A stretch of DNA of 64,000 nucleotides from Mermis nigrescens. Lineage: Eukaryota > Nematoda > Enoplea > Mermithida > Mermithidae. Positions 45,586-57,860 of this stretch are shown here, piece after piece. The stretch covers positions 248,001 through 312,000 of the forward strand of contig JAVLUZ010000329.1 in assembly GCA_036768485.1 (NCBI GenBank). The letters run 5' to 3'. The notes under the pieces are model-generated. The model worked only from the letters and a program-made list of their open reading frames with translations. It was not told the DNA's origin and did not search any database. The position numbers and the translations under genes are program-made. Position 1 is the first letter of the stretch. Each line of letters opens with the position of its first letter.

Positions 45586-45879
45586 GTAATTATAAGCGTG
45601 TAATAATGTCTGGTTAAAATGATATTAGTTATGAAAGTAAAAGTCTTCTTGATCTATTGATTTAACCTTCGTAGAGGAATAAATAGAGTACGGTATTTTC
45701 CAGGAAAACAAAATCTATTGATCTTAATTGATTCTATGTAATTCATATCTAAGTCATTAGCAGAAGCTTCTATAGCATTCAAAAATTTTCAAACGAATTT
45801 TGCTTCGAAAAAACAAACATTGTTATTTGTCCTTTAAAATATGGGACGTTCCACGTAAGTATCCAAAGTGCATTTTCGC

Positions 45880-46396
45880 GCCGTTTGAGACAAATTTGAG
45901 TAATTTTTGGCGTCAGAAACCCAGAAAGTAGCTAAAATATACTACCAAAGATCGAAAACCCTGTTTTACCACACTAAAATCGTTACTGTACTATATTGTA
46001 GTACCCAAAAATTTGTGGTACAAAATGTACAAAGATTTTCGGGAAGACAAAAACTGTAGAAAGGTGCAAAATTCCCACAAAATTTTCGGCGCTTCGCGCC
46101 AAAATGAGTAATTGTTTGTCCTGTATATCTTTGAAATGGCAGAATTTGCGTTTAGACTGGAAAAGTGTCAAATTTTTCGGCGCCGTTTTGAGACAATTTT
46201 GAGTAATTTTTGGCGTCAGAAACCCAGAAATTAGCTAAAATACACTACCAAAGATCGAAAACCCCGTTTTACCACACCAAAATCGTTACTGTACCATATT
46301 ATAGTACACAAAAATTTGCATGTACAAAATGTTTAAAGATATTTGGGGACCATCTTTATACATGTACAAACGGACCTTGTACAACAAAAAACACTG
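45880..46396. mobile_element. hAT MITE, family B, left end missing
   Basis: The right end ACCTTGTACAACAAAAAACACTG is intact; the left CAGTG end is absent. The internal unit 'gacaattttgagtaatttttggcgtcagaaacccag' occurs twice (45890 and 46192). Hairpin CGGCGCTTCGCGCC at 46088-46101. Non-coding. Confidence 0.75.
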
Positions 46397-46536
46397 TTCT
46401 GCTTGGAGTATGTCCACTGTGTACCTTGCTAAAGTTTCTTTAAACCTAACCTTTATCATCACTCTTTTGCCTACCCCTTTAATTGCGAACAGCTAGTCCG
46501 TTATTTATGTATGTGTGTTACTAATTAATTGACTAT

Positions 46537-48414
46537 TAGGGATGTGCTAGGTAAGCGGACTCGAAAAAACTCCCACCTTTTTGGCAAAAATGAACCGAAA
46601 CTTTTGCCGAAATTTTTCGGGTTCTTTCGGGGTTGGAAAAGTAAGATTTTAAGATATGTAAAGAGACTTAAAACAAAAATTTTTGTTGATAAAATACTTT
46701 TAATTTTTTAATAGAATAATTACCCTGTATGTAACTTCTTTAAAAAATGCATCTTTTATATACAAGTTTTGTCACGTTTCTTCATGTAATTAACTCTTGA
46801 TTCATTCACTGACATTTACCTACTGAGCAAGCTGTATGCAAATGTGCTTTATATATTAGTACAAAAGCACGGTTTTTTGCATACTCGGCAAAGATTCTTC
46901 CCGATGTACAAAGACTTTTCGGGACCGTCTTTGTACATGTACAAAGATTTTTGGGAAGACAAAAATTGCAAAAAAGGTCTGAAATTCGAGAAAATTTCAG
47001 CGCTTCGCGCCGAAATGAGTAATTGTATGTTCTATATATCTTTATAATGGCAGAAATTGCATTTCAAAAGTAAAAAATGTCAAATTTTTCGGCGCTTCGC
47101 GCCGTTTTAAGACGATTCTTAGTGATTTTTGCCCTTAGAGACCCAGAAATTAGCTAAAAACACTACGAAGAGTCGAAGAACTCTGTTTTTACCACACTAA
47201 AATCGCTGCTGTACCATATTATAGTACCCAAAATTTGTGTGTACAAAATGTACAAAGATTTTTAGGAAGACAAAAACTGTAAAAAGGTGTAAAATTCTCG
47301 AAATTTTCGGCGCTTCGCGCCGAACTGATAAATTATTTGTCCTATATATCTTTAAAATGGCAGAATTTGCATTTAGAATGGAAAAATGTCAACATTTTTC
47401 GGCGCTTCGCGCCGTTTTTCAGATAATTTTTAGTAATTTTTGGCGTCAGAAACCCAGAAATTAGCTAAAATACACTACCAAAGATCGAAAACCCCGTTTT
47501 ACCGCTCTGAAATCGCTACTGTACTATATTATAGTACACAAAAATTTGCATGTACAAAATGTACAAAGACTTTTGGGGACCATCTTTGTACATGTACAAA
47601 TGGACCTTGTACAAAAAAACACTGGTACAAAGCCTATTTATTTACTGATGGTAATATCAATTATAATCTAGCGCATGAACAGATGTAAATACGTTCATAT
47701 TTTTAAATAATAGTATAATTTATGTAATGCCACTGGAGAAATATCAGCTTTTTTGCTCTTAAAAAGTAGCAAAACATTTGGACATCTTAGCTTATAACAA
47801 AATTGACATTTTGACGAATAATGATTAGGCAACTCTTGTTGACGAAGGATTTAAACTTAAGGTGTAAATCAGGGCAAGCTACATCTGTCGCTTTGATAAA
47901 ATTTGTGGACTAGTTTCATAGTTTTATTATGTTGTCATCAAGATTAAGGTTTTATTTATTTACTTATTCTATTTATTCTAAATTATTCTGTGTCTAAATT
48001 TTATCAAGATTCTAAACACATGCTGTCTGATCTTCAAATTTTAATATTGAGTGTTTTTCATCTTTAACAACATACGAAGTTAAAAAACTGATACTCGTAA
48101 CTTCAATTCTCTTTTTTATAAAACAAACACTTATTTCTTTACCTACGCAAGATATAGCTTGTTTTACAATTTTTGAATTTAGTTGAAAGGCTTTTTGCAA
48201 ATATGCTGATGCTTGTGTAACTAAATTTGAAGCACATATTGCGTGCTTAATACATTACGCATACGTTGGAACAAGAAGAAAGCATGATTAGTGTTAAAAC
48301 ATAAAAAGCCAAACTCGAACCCGAACTCAAGCCCGATGTTTCTTAAATTTGTAAACCCGAACCCCAAGATGCAAACCCGAAAAATTCGAAAAAATCGAAT
48401 CCGGCACATCCCTA
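46537..48414. mobile_element. hAT-like element, family L (TAGGGATGTGC ends)
   Basis: Starts TAGGGATGTGCTAGG and ends CCGGCACATCCCTA. The flanks TTGACTAT (46529-46536) and TTGACTAC (48415-48422) match at 7 of 8. Inside the ends are runs related to 'cgggttctttcgggg' and 'aaaaattcgaaaaaatcgaa'. A family B copy is inserted at 46868-47624. No transposase frame. Confidence 0.83.
46868..47624. mobile_element. hAT MITE, family B, nested copy with four hairpins
   Basis: The left end is altered (CACGGTTTTTTGCATACTCGG); the right end TTGTACAAAAAAACACTG is intact. The flanks GTACAAAAG and GTACAAAG suggest a duplication. GGCGCTTCGCGCCG or a one-base variant occurs at 46998-47012, 47090-47104, 47308-47322 and 47400-47414. 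Confidence 0.82.
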
Positions 48415-50592
48415 TTGACTACATATATACATATTGAACAATTGCGTACATCCGTATTCTATCGTCAGAAACAGCTGAGATAGCATATGCACGCGAATGA
48501 GCAAGTAGTGTTCAAAATGTCCGGTCCAGGTATTTTTATTTCGTGTCAACTCAAGCATCAACTCTCGCGCGCTAATGTGTTGCAGCTTTACCATTTGTTA
48601 GCTAACAGCATGTTCGTGCTGCGGTTTCGATTGTATAGAAAATTTTCAAAAATACTTTTAGCGGTTGAGAAAAGCGTTTTTAGGTTGTCCTTGAGAAAGC
48701 GAAGAACTAGTTTTACGGAAATGCTATAATTCGGTCGGATTATAGAAAAGGCAAATTATACAAAACTTAGCCTGTCGATGGATTATTGGGCACTTCTTAA
48801 TGTATATATGTAGATATGTATGTAAAAGATGTTTGGAAAATATCAAGAATCGATTGTATTTCTGCAAAAAAACATGGATAATTTGTTATGAAAGTTCGTT
48901 TTAGCTGTCTGATAACTTTTTTCTATTAGAGTTATCAACAAGCGGTTTTTTGCTCGTTATTCTGCAACTTCTGCTTTACATTTCTGAACTCGTCATTACT
49001 TCTCATCTTTTTTCCGCTTTCCAGTAAAACAATTTTGTTTTATCATAGATTAAAAATACTGAAAAAATATGTAGCCCTAAACAGAAGGTCCTATGACTTC
49101 ATTCTTCAAGGAAAAAGGTCAATAATTCAGCTGAGAGAATCCAACGTTGTAAAGCAATTTTTAGAATGTTTTTTGTTTATAAAACGTGCATTTGTGATAA
49201 AGCAAATTTTTTGTCAAAATCGGCAAAAATTGAGTTTTAATGAAAAATGCATCACTAAAAAAGAGAAAATGAATCACAATGGATTTTTGGTAGTGCATCA
49301 ATGAAAGTCACACAGTGTCTTTGTTTTACCGAAATTTTGAGATCAAATGCTAATCAGTGCCTTAGCTGCGATAGCTGCGACAAGATAAAAGTTGTTTTTC
49401 TTAACGAAAGAAGTGAGGTATTTTAAAAAATTTTTCTAGAAAAGGCGTAAAAAGATGGAAAAAATGGTGACTTTAGTAATGTAAAGCAGAACTTGTGTCA
49501 CCATATGCAAAAAAACCATATCTTGATATCTCTTATGCAGAAAAAGTTATTAGACAGCTAAAACGAACTTTTATAACAACCCTCGTGCGATTGTAAAAAT
49601 ATTCTTAAATTTCAGTCGGGAAATTTACGGAATTCGCAGTGTTTTAGAAAAATGCTTGCATCTATTTATTATTATAGAGGTAATTTCAAAAAAATAAATG
49701 ATTAAAAATTTGAAAAATCTAATAAGGGTTTAGTTCGTTTTTACTTATTTATTGTTTAATTATTTTATTATTTATTTATAGTAAAGGTATTAATAAATCT
49801 GTTTGCTGCTGCAGAAATCTTATTAAGTGAGGAGTAAGTGAGTGGTACATACTTCAAATTTCTGTTTTTGTAGCTTGAATCCATATGGGATTGAATGAAT
49901 TCGACTAGCTTAAAATCGCCAAATTCGCGCTAAGCAGCCACTTTTGACAATATTTTGCTGAATTTTGTTATATTTTTCGTTAAAATGTTTTATGGATATC
50001 GTTTAGGAAGACGAGCATCGTCAGAAACGCTGAATAATTATGTTTCTGACGCGCATCCACCGTTTTTGAGACCATAAAAAGCGCTTTTCAAATATTTTTT
50101 GGTTCCATTCTCCCGTCTCCCCCAGAAAACCCATACCGTGCATATATGGTCGTAGGCAGGCCCGTATCCAGGATTTGGCCAAGGGGAGGGCAGTAGACCC
50201 AATATAAATTGGTCTATATCTCGGAAAATTCATTAGGATAGCTCGTGAAAACTGAATTTTTAGACATTTTTCGGCATGCTCTATCACATTAAGATCATAA
50301 AATTTAAAGTTTTTGGGAGAAAAATTCCCTTTTCTGACGTGAAAGCCTATCAAAAGGCGTCGTTTTTTGTCGCGCCTGAGTCAAAATATGGACTTCAAAT
50401 CCAGCGCGGAGTGTCGAAAATTTGAAGATTTTACGTCGAAGGCATGCAATTTCTCCATCTTTCCGTGCGTTATTTTGCCTGTCAAAATTTTTTTCGGCAA
50501 ATACGTCGTAGGTTTTTATTTGTTTTAAAATCTTTACTTTAGTATCAGTCTCAATTTCATTGTATTATTTACTAAAAATAGAGCGTTTATAG

Positions 50593-50889
50593 GTTGTCCT
50601 CGAAAGAAATGACGCCTATTTGACCTTAGAAACTGGTCGGTCAGGCCGACGGCCCAGTAGGCGATGCACCACGATTCTGGGCTTTCACGAAAAGCAGCTG
50701 CTGGACGAACACGCATATCCAGCTGGAACTGTGCCAAACACGAAGAAACGCTACGAGTTGCCATATTTGTCGGACGATGCGAACATGTTTCAAAAGATGT
50801 ATAGGGAAAAGTTGTTGGCCGATAAAAGAGATGCCGAGGACGATGCGAAAAGAAGAGCCGGTTTACATCGACATCGTTATAGATATTAA
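50593..50889 (+). CDS. MRPL47: Mitochondrial ribosomal protein uL29m (MRPL47), exon 2
   Basis: Acceptor TTTATAG ends at 50592. The frame continues EQ|VVLERNDAYLTLETGRSG, matching the family's 'VVxERExAxxxLxTG' junction exactly. It then gives NTKKRYELPYLSDDANMF and QKMYREKLLADKRD, the conserved KK[RY]..LPY and R-x-K..R tail, ending in a basic HRHRYRY. Stop TAA is 50887-50889. With exon 1 the protein is 256 residues, close to the human length (about 250). Confidence 0.95.
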   Translation, partial: VVLERNDAYLTLETGRSGRRPSRRCTTILGFHEKQLLDEHAYPAGTVPNTKKRYELPYLSDDANMFQKMYREKLLADKRDAEDDAKRRAGLHRHRYRY

Positions 50890-50901
50890 TTTGTTTGTTC
50901 T

Positions 50902-50907
50902 AATAAA
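50902..50907 (+). promoter_or_regulatory. Polyadenylation signal of MRPL47
   Basis: AATAAA 13 bases after the MRPL47 stop codon, followed by T-rich sequence. The spacing gives a very short 3' UTR, common in compact invertebrate genes. Confidence 0.65.
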
Positions 50908-51564
50908 TTCTTTGAGTAGTTTGCTATGTACAAATTTTTGAGTCATTTTAATAATTTACGATGAATTTTTCAGCAACAAAATTTCTCATTGAGCATTTAG
51001 GCAAACTATCTTCACTTTGATTCTATAGCAATTTCAAGCATCTTATGCTGCTTATTTTAGAGAAATTTAAACTGGCTGTTTAAATAAACTTGACTGTACT
51101 AAACTCGCTCACGTATAGAGCTGCACACTTTGCAAATTTTACTACCCGGGTATCCGGCTATTTTCATTACCCGGTACCCGAGAAGCTCGAGTACCCGGGT
51201 ATACCCGGGTAGGACCTTAGATAAAAGAGAATGCAGTGAACATCGTTTATTTACGGTTGACAGTGAGGTCTAGGGGCAAAGTGATATTTAAGCAGTAAAA
51301 TTATTGAAAAATTAATGCAAGATTAAATAGAATCAAGGCTTTAATCTGAAAAATTCGTATGCATTTAATGAAATTTAAGTCATTTTCATAATTCAAAGCG
51401 AAAAATTGTGAAGCAGGTTTTGTATCTTCATAGCGTCATTAAAACATTTGCAGCAGGAAAACACGTTGACGAAAAGCAATTTTGAAATCAACCGGAAATG
51501 AAAATTTATTTAAAAACAAGTCTAAGTCTATCTGGAGCTGACTGCAGAGACACAGTCAGAATTT

Positions 51565-52834
51565 TGTTCGGGGGGCATAAACGTTTTCATGTAGAATTTA
51601 CGGCCTTCCTATTGACAAACAGTTCGGAATTCATAAGTGGCGCAAAGTGCCAAGAAATTTAGTCATTTTTTCCACCCTTAACAGTTTGTAGCTCTGTGAA
51701 TACTAATAATCTGATAGAGCAGAAAATTATCAAATTTGTACAAAACAGTTTTGACAATTCAAGCTTCTAACAAGAAAACTGCGAATGACGAACTTTGACT
51801 GAAGATATTTTGAGTGATTCAGGCTTTTAAACGCAATGCTGGAGCTTTACAAAAAGAAAGAACAGTAAATGGCGGCGCTATGCGCCGGAAAAATTTTGAC
51901 GTTTTTGCACATTAAACTCAATTTATACCGCTTAAATCATACAAAACAGACAAATTAATAAACGCCGGAAATTTTTAGAAATTCCTAACCCTTTAACCTG
52001 GCTTGCTCTTCCTAAAATCTCGTTGCACATGTACAACGAGATTTTATGGCTGCGGGACGTCTGAGGTGGCGGAGCGGGATCCGGGGCAGAGTCCCGGAAA
52101 ATTTTGTAAAAAAGCATTTTAATGTTAATAGTAACATTAAAATTTTCGCAAAATCGGCCAAATCTCGGTTCGGAAGCAAGCTCAAAAACACTTGAAATTG
52201 AACTCCTACATTGCAAAAACTGATCTGAAATGCGTTTTTCGACCTCTGCTGGGTACATAGCGCAGCAACGGGTCGCTGCCAATAATATATAGAAAGATGT
52301 GTCCATGAAAATTTTGTTCTTACCGTTGTCAGGTCCATTTGAGGCCTTCTAATTAACAAAATGCACTTCATAGAACAAGAAATGCGCAAAAACATAAGAA
52401 AATTTGGCCATTCCTTCCAATTAAAATAGGATTATGTGTCCTTGTAAAGAAAGATAAAGGAAACAAAGAATAGACAAACTGGTACACAAAAGACAAACAA
52501 AGCAGAGAATAGACAAACTGGTTCGCAATCATTTTCACGCTTTTACTATCATGCTCAACAAGCATGCGCAGTTTCGTTCAACGAACAAATAGTGCATTAA
52601 ATTACTAAAGTGATGTGGAGTGCTGGATAATTTTAGCTGATTCAAGCTTTTAAATTTGTTGGATCTATATAGCAATAAAATACGAACTCGGCGCGGAAAA
52701 TTTTGAAGTTTTTACCTTTTTGAACTTAGTCTTCTGGACATACATCATTGCAACAAAAAAACCAACAATATTTCTTGAAAAATTTCGGGGGCAGGTATGT
52801 GCTCCTTAATGCCCCCCCCCCCGGCTACGCCTAT
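51565..52834 (-). mobile_element. Family A element, inverted copy 3
   Basis: Reverse of 908-2403: TTCGGGGGGCATAAACG at the left and CCCCCCGGCTACGCCTATG at the right. The interior includes the mirrored 'gcgcagcaacgggtcgctgccaata' and 'cgttgcacatgtacaacgagatttta'. The left tip is eroded. A one-sided repeat of the right end ('gctcctcccggctacgcctatgg') appears again at 53595-53617, after the family B insertion. Confidence 0.78.
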
Positions 52835-52842
52835 GGAGGGGG

Positions 52843-53577
52843 CAGTGTTTTTTGTACAAGATCTGTCATACGTGTACGCAGATGGTCCCCAAAAAGTCTT
52901 TGTACATTTTGTACATGCAAATTTTTGTAAATACTATAATAATAGTACAGTAGCGATTTTAGTGTGGTAAAACAGGGTTTTCGATCTTGTGTAGTGTATT
53001 TTAGCTAATTTCTGGGTTTCTGACGCCAAAAATTACTAAAAATTATCTGAAAAACGGCGCGAAGCGCCGAAAAATATTGACATTTTTCCATTCTAAATGC
53101 AAATTCTGCCATTTTAGAGATATATAGGACAAATAATTTACCAGTTCGGCGCGAAGCGCCTGAAAATTTTGGGAATTTTACACCTTTTACAGTTTTTGTC
53201 TTCCTAAAAATCTTTGTACATTTTGTACACACAAAATTTTGGGTACTATAATATGGTACAGCAGCGATTTTAGTGTCGTAAAACAGAGTTCTTCGACTTT
53301 TCGTAGTGTGTTTTAGCTAATTTCTGGGTCTCTAAGGGCAAAATCACTAAGAATCGTCTTAAAACGGCGCGAAGCGCCGAAAAATTTGACATTTTTCCCT
53401 TTAAATGCAATTTTGCCATTATAAAGATATATAGAACACACAATTACATTCCCGACCCAAAATTTTTGCGAATTTCAGACCAATTTTTGTCTTCCCAAAA
53501 TCTTTGTACATGTACAAAGACGGTCCCGAAAAGTCTTGTACATCGGGAAAAATCTTCGCCGACAGCAAAAAAATCAG
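52843..53577. mobile_element. hAT MITE, family B, nested at the edge of a family A copy
   Basis: The left end CAGTGTTTTTTGTACAAG is intact; the right end is decayed (CAGCAAAAAAATCAGCAGG). Hairpins at 53055-53069, 53147-53160 and 53366-53380. Insertion within the family A end, inside the 51116-54115 element, makes this a three-level nest. Confidence 0.78.
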
Positions 53578-54123
53578 CAGGTACCCCTAATGCTCCTCCC
53601 GGCTACGCCTATGGCTGAATGCATTTGGAACATCGATAGGCTTTGAACCAGGTCTAACTAAAACAGTTGCGCGCACGATGTGAATAAAAGTTGCAGTTTA
53701 AATTTATGTAATGGTCACTGAAGTGAATGAATTATAAAAAAAGCGTCGCTAACAGATAATTTCTTGTTTAAATTTGTTTACAATGAAGAATAAGAAGAAT
53801 TCGGCACAAATAAAATAATGTAACTAAAGAGCTGAATAATGGAATATGCCTATACAGTATGCGCGATATATTGTGATAATGGGAAATATTAACAGACTCG
53901 CTTATTTAACATTTTACGGTTGATTATATCAAATCACATTTACATTGTGATTCAGTCGCACTTTAGAAGCAATATGTTTCTAGCTTTCTAATTCAATTCT
54001 TCGCAAACTGCAGTGCTAATTTTCCATTTTATATTAGGATTCAATTGCAGACCTGCAGGGTACCGTGAAAATTATTTTCTACCCGGGTAATCTCGGGTAC
54101 CACGTGCAGCTCTATCTCACGTA

Positions 54124-55270
54124 TGAAAAAATATTGTCCTATTCTTGTTATGAATAGCAAAATATCTTAATATAAAGTTTAAATCGCATTTATCACCAGT
54201 TTAGGTTTTCTCAAAATTTTCAGAGCAATCCCTAATAGTGTGTGTAGCAATTTATGGTTTCGTCCATCATTATACTTGTATCGGCTTATAATTAAATAAT
54301 TTTCGTTTGCAGAAAAAGCAGGTACGTATGTACTGATTAAGATCTTTAAGCACTTATGCAGTTTTAGTCCTCCTGTAAAGTAGCGTCACAAGTAGTTATG
54401 AATTGTTAATCTCAATTTAGTCGTCGAAAATATCCTAAACTATTACATTCTAAACTGGCTACCAACCGTAGGAGAAATCGTAGCGAAACGAAACCCGTGT
54501 ATTTGTGGAGCATAAAAGTTTTAATATTTTGATTTTTATCTATCCTATTGTCCGTATTCTGTGTCTCTTTCCTTCTGAACTTTCCAGACAGAAAGGGTTC
54601 AATTATCCAGCAATCAGATGTAATGTACCTATAGTTGCAGAAAGTATTGGCCGTTGGAAATTTTTAATTTACCCACAAGATTCGTTATGTAGGTGCCTAT
54701 GTACAACAGTAAAACTGGCAAACAACGTCAATTATTTAATTTTTGCGTAGTAAATTTCCTATTTTTCCATTTTGGGGGGTTTAGAGCCCCAAAACTGCCA
54801 CCACTTGCGTGATACCGGAAAATGGTTAGAAAAGACATTTGGAGCGAAGGATGACGGGTTTCAGGAATCGACGGGTAAAGTTGCATCCCTCTACGAAAAT
54901 ATTGGTCCGCCGCTGCAGTTTTTAGTAACACCTCAATAAGTTGTTCAGTGATAGGCACTCGTGGGAGCTTGGGGGTAAGGAATACAGATAGTCGTGGGTG
55001 AGAGCTGGATCCCTATCCCTCTAGAATCCAGCGGAACCTCCAAAATCAATATACCACCAGAATTTAATTCTTGCTATTTTTGGCAATTTCGCCCCATCGT
55101 ACCCACCACAATTTGACTGATCCCTTGTGGAACCGCTAAAGCCCTCTATTTCCGAACTCCTCTTTCGAAACCCTCTTCGCAATTTTTCGATGCTATTGCA
55201 TGAATAAAATTAGAATTAAGGCCGTCTGAAAATTGGGTGTGTGTAATATCCACAATCGAAAACAGAAACA
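54124..55270. other. Intergenic DNA, no gene recognised
   Basis: AT-rich to about 54760. Then come C/G-run sequence (TTTTGGGGGGTTTAGAGCCCC) and a block up to 55270 that resembles a diverged edge of the following satellite. No exon signature was found on either strand. Confidence 0.3.
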
Positions 55271-56600
55271 ATTGGTAAAAGCCGAAACGAAAGGGGGTTT
55301 AGGGGTCTCGGAAACGGGGTACTCCATCATTCATATGTGAAGCTGAACCCGGGACCATTGGGGGTTTCTCCACCCTGAGTGTAAACCAAATTATCGAAAC
55401 TAGGGTTCCCCAAGTAGGGCTCATCAGGGTGAAGACTCCCAACCCCGTTTCCGGCAAAATTTCTCCGACTGAAGGAGGATTTAGGGGCTCGGAAACGGGG
55501 TACCCCGTTTTTCATATGTGAAGCTGACCCGGGGTCCGTTGGGGCTTTCTCCGCCCAAGGGGTAGTCCAAAGTGCCGGAACCGGAATTTCCAAAGTAGGG
55601 CTCATCAGGGTAAACACTCCCAACCCCGTTTCCGACAAAATTTCTCTCACTGAAGGGGTTTTTAGGGGTTCGGAAACGAGGTACTCTATTATTTATATTT
55701 GAAGCTGACCCTAGGTCTATTGGGGGTTTGACAACCCTGAGGTAGTCCAAAGTGCCGGAACTGGGGTTCCTCAAGTAGATGTATCAGGGTAAACATCCCG
55801 ACCCCGTTTCCGGCAAAATTTCTCCCTCTGAAGCGGATACCAGGGGCTCGGAAACGGGGTACCCAATTATTCATATGTGAAGCTTGTAACGGGGGCGCCG
55901 CCTCCCACTGTTACGTGAGCAAAATTTTACCCGCACCGGTTTTCCGGATCTTCCGCTCTGATTCGCGTGTGTAGTACTAATCGACTACTCGGGCACTTGC
56001 TCACAACCAACTGCGCAAAGTATTGGATAATATTGAGAAACAATGAAACATCAACGTCACGGGTTAAACTTCAAAGTAAGCATTTCTAGCCGTGTAGTAG
56101 CACTCCTGCTACAAGCTGACCCCGGTTCCGTCGGTGGTTTCTCCACCTCGAGGGTAGTTCCAAAGTGTTGGAACCGCGGTTCTTAAATAGGGCTCATCAG
56201 GATGAACATCTATAAATTCCGTTTCCGGCAAAATTTCTCCCAGCGAAGAGGGGGCGTTTAGGGGCTCGGAAACGGGGTACCCCATTACCCATATGTGAAG
56301 CTGATCCCGGTTCCGTCGGGTGGGGAAGTCGGAAGTGCCGGAAACGGAGTTAAGGGTGTTTACCCTGATGGGCCCTACTCGGAAAACCCCGGCTCCGGCA
56401 CTTTGAACCACCCCCAGAGCGGAAAAATCCCTGACTGAACAGGGATCAGCTTCACTTATGAATAATGGGGTACCCTTTATCCGAGCCTAGAAATTTTGCC
56501 GGAAGCAGGGTCGAGGGTGTTCATCCTGATGGGCCCTACTTGGGGAACTCCGTTTCCGGCATTTTGGACTACCCACAGGGCGGAGAAATCCCCGACCGAA
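55270..56600. repeat. 180-bp satellite with inverted right part
   Basis: The phrase GCTCGGAAACGGGGTACCCC, or variants, recurs at about 55305, 55486, 55666 and 55846, a 180-bp step, and again at 56267 after a 220-bp interruption (55890-56110). From about 56320 the units run in the opposite direction (GGGTGTTTACCCTGATGGGC; CCCTACTTGGGGAACTCCG). Because 180 is a multiple of 3, one - strand frame stays open across units and gives 60-residue protein-like repeats (FAGNGVGSLHPDEPYLGNPS); I regard this as a by-product. Flanking 56610-56690 has CCGTTTCCGG units resembling those near 36000. Confidence 0.88.
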
Positions 56601-56739
56601 CCATGTGCACAAAAAATTACGCTTCCGTTTCCGGCTTTTACCCGTCGTTTCCATTTCCGTTTCCGGATTTTACTTTTCCCCCTGAAAATTATGCTTTTGC
56701 CATCCGCCAATTTTTCTACACTTTTTGACTAAAAATTAT

Positions 56740-57860
56740 TGGGCTTCAATCCCCTGACCTTCAGCCTTGCCCAACATATGGTGTTATCCGTAGCTTAATT
56801 ATAGCCACAAAATTAAGCGCCCATGGCATTCAGTTAACGAACAAGGTTGAATTTGCAAGGGAAAAAATAATTTTATTATCGGGCATTATTCTTCTTCCTC
56901 CCCCTTGCATATGATGCATACAACATATATAGAATAATATGTTATAACATATAACATACCTACTTATTATTTTTGTTTAGAACACAAATAAAGAAGGACA
57001 ATGTTTTTGATGGCTTGGCTTCTACTTTGGTTGTTGTATCTGTATGTACAAATCTCCAATTTATCTCGTGAAATTTTGCCTGTAACCGACATATCATGAT
57101 TTGCATTGATTTGCATTATTTTCCTCTGGCATGAAAATGAAACTCGCCGAAAACAAATTATATTTAGCAATTGCGATTGAGTTCCACCACGAATTCTAAA
57201 GACTGATTGGATTCCGTCTTTGTATAGATTGCTAAGTAGATTATTGAAAGCATTTTTCCAAAAACTTTAATTTTTAATACTTTTTTACTTTTAGATCTTC
57301 ACTGAACCATTGAACGACCCTAAATTCGGCTTCGACCGTGAGTATTCAGTTTTTCTTGCATTTTGCCTGAAGCATCTTTTGAACTGAGATTTGACCTTTA
57401 CTTTCATTGCTTTGTCGTACCCTCCGAACATTACTTAACACTCACGATTTTTTCTTTAGCCAGGTACATATGATCTTATTCAGCAAAAAAGCTACTTAGT
57501 TTTTTAAGGTCATTAGTGTCAGTTGGTTGAATCTGTAATCAATATTTTCCCAATTTTTTCAAATATGTTCTTAAGGGTTTGGGGTTTTTGACCCTCCCCC
57601 AGAATGGCTACTGACTCCCCGGAAGTGACATTGACCCCCAAAATTATCGATTTTTCTTGACAATTGTAAAAAGTGTGCCTTTTTAATTTTTGACAATGTT
57701 TTGTTAATTTACTCGATTTTTTTCAATTCTTTTCGAATTTTTTCTTTATCTTGCAAATTATTATCATCTTTCTCTTGACTTATTCAACACTAGTACACAA
57801 GAGAGATAATTTTACTAAACGAAATAATAAATCACAATAGTTCATGTCAGAGTTGTGCAG
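56740..57860. other. Intergenic DNA before the astacin gene's 3' end
   Basis: No coding recognised. A C-rich repeat edge lies at 57580-57640. On the - strand this is the region downstream of the astacin stop codon; AATAAA-like A-rich stretches are abundant, so no single polyadenylation site can be chosen. Confidence 0.3.

Larger units (their letters stand above)
45586..50592 (+). other. MRPL47 intron (5.0 kb) filled with transposons
   Basis: GT at 45586, AG at 50591-50592, phase 0. It holds a left-truncated family B element (45880-46396) and the family L element 46537-48414 with nested family B (46868-47624). From 48415 to 50592 there is AT-rich DNA with no clear coding. A C-rich patch near 50110-50195 ('aggcccgtatccaggatttggccaaggggaggg') is like repeat ends seen at 10303 and 58760. 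Confidence 0.85.
51116..54115. mobile_element. hAT-like element with TACCCGGGTA ends, hosting two other elements
   Basis: Starts TAGAGCTGCACACTTTGC and ends GGTACCACGTGCAGCTCTAT. The 8-bp duplication CTCACGTA lies at 51108-51115 and 54116-54123. ACCCGGGTA palindromes cluster inside both ends. The outermost TAGAGCTG matches family J (9263-10066), so the same transposase may move both. It contains a family A remnant (51565-52834) and a family B copy (52843-53577). No coding frame. Confidence 0.83.

Noticed and set aside
55327..56411. Minus-strand ORFs of 97-107 residues as a repeat-protein gene
   Set aside because: Produced by the 180-bp satellite whose length is a multiple of three; no start context, splice sites or composition of a secreted or structural protein gene.
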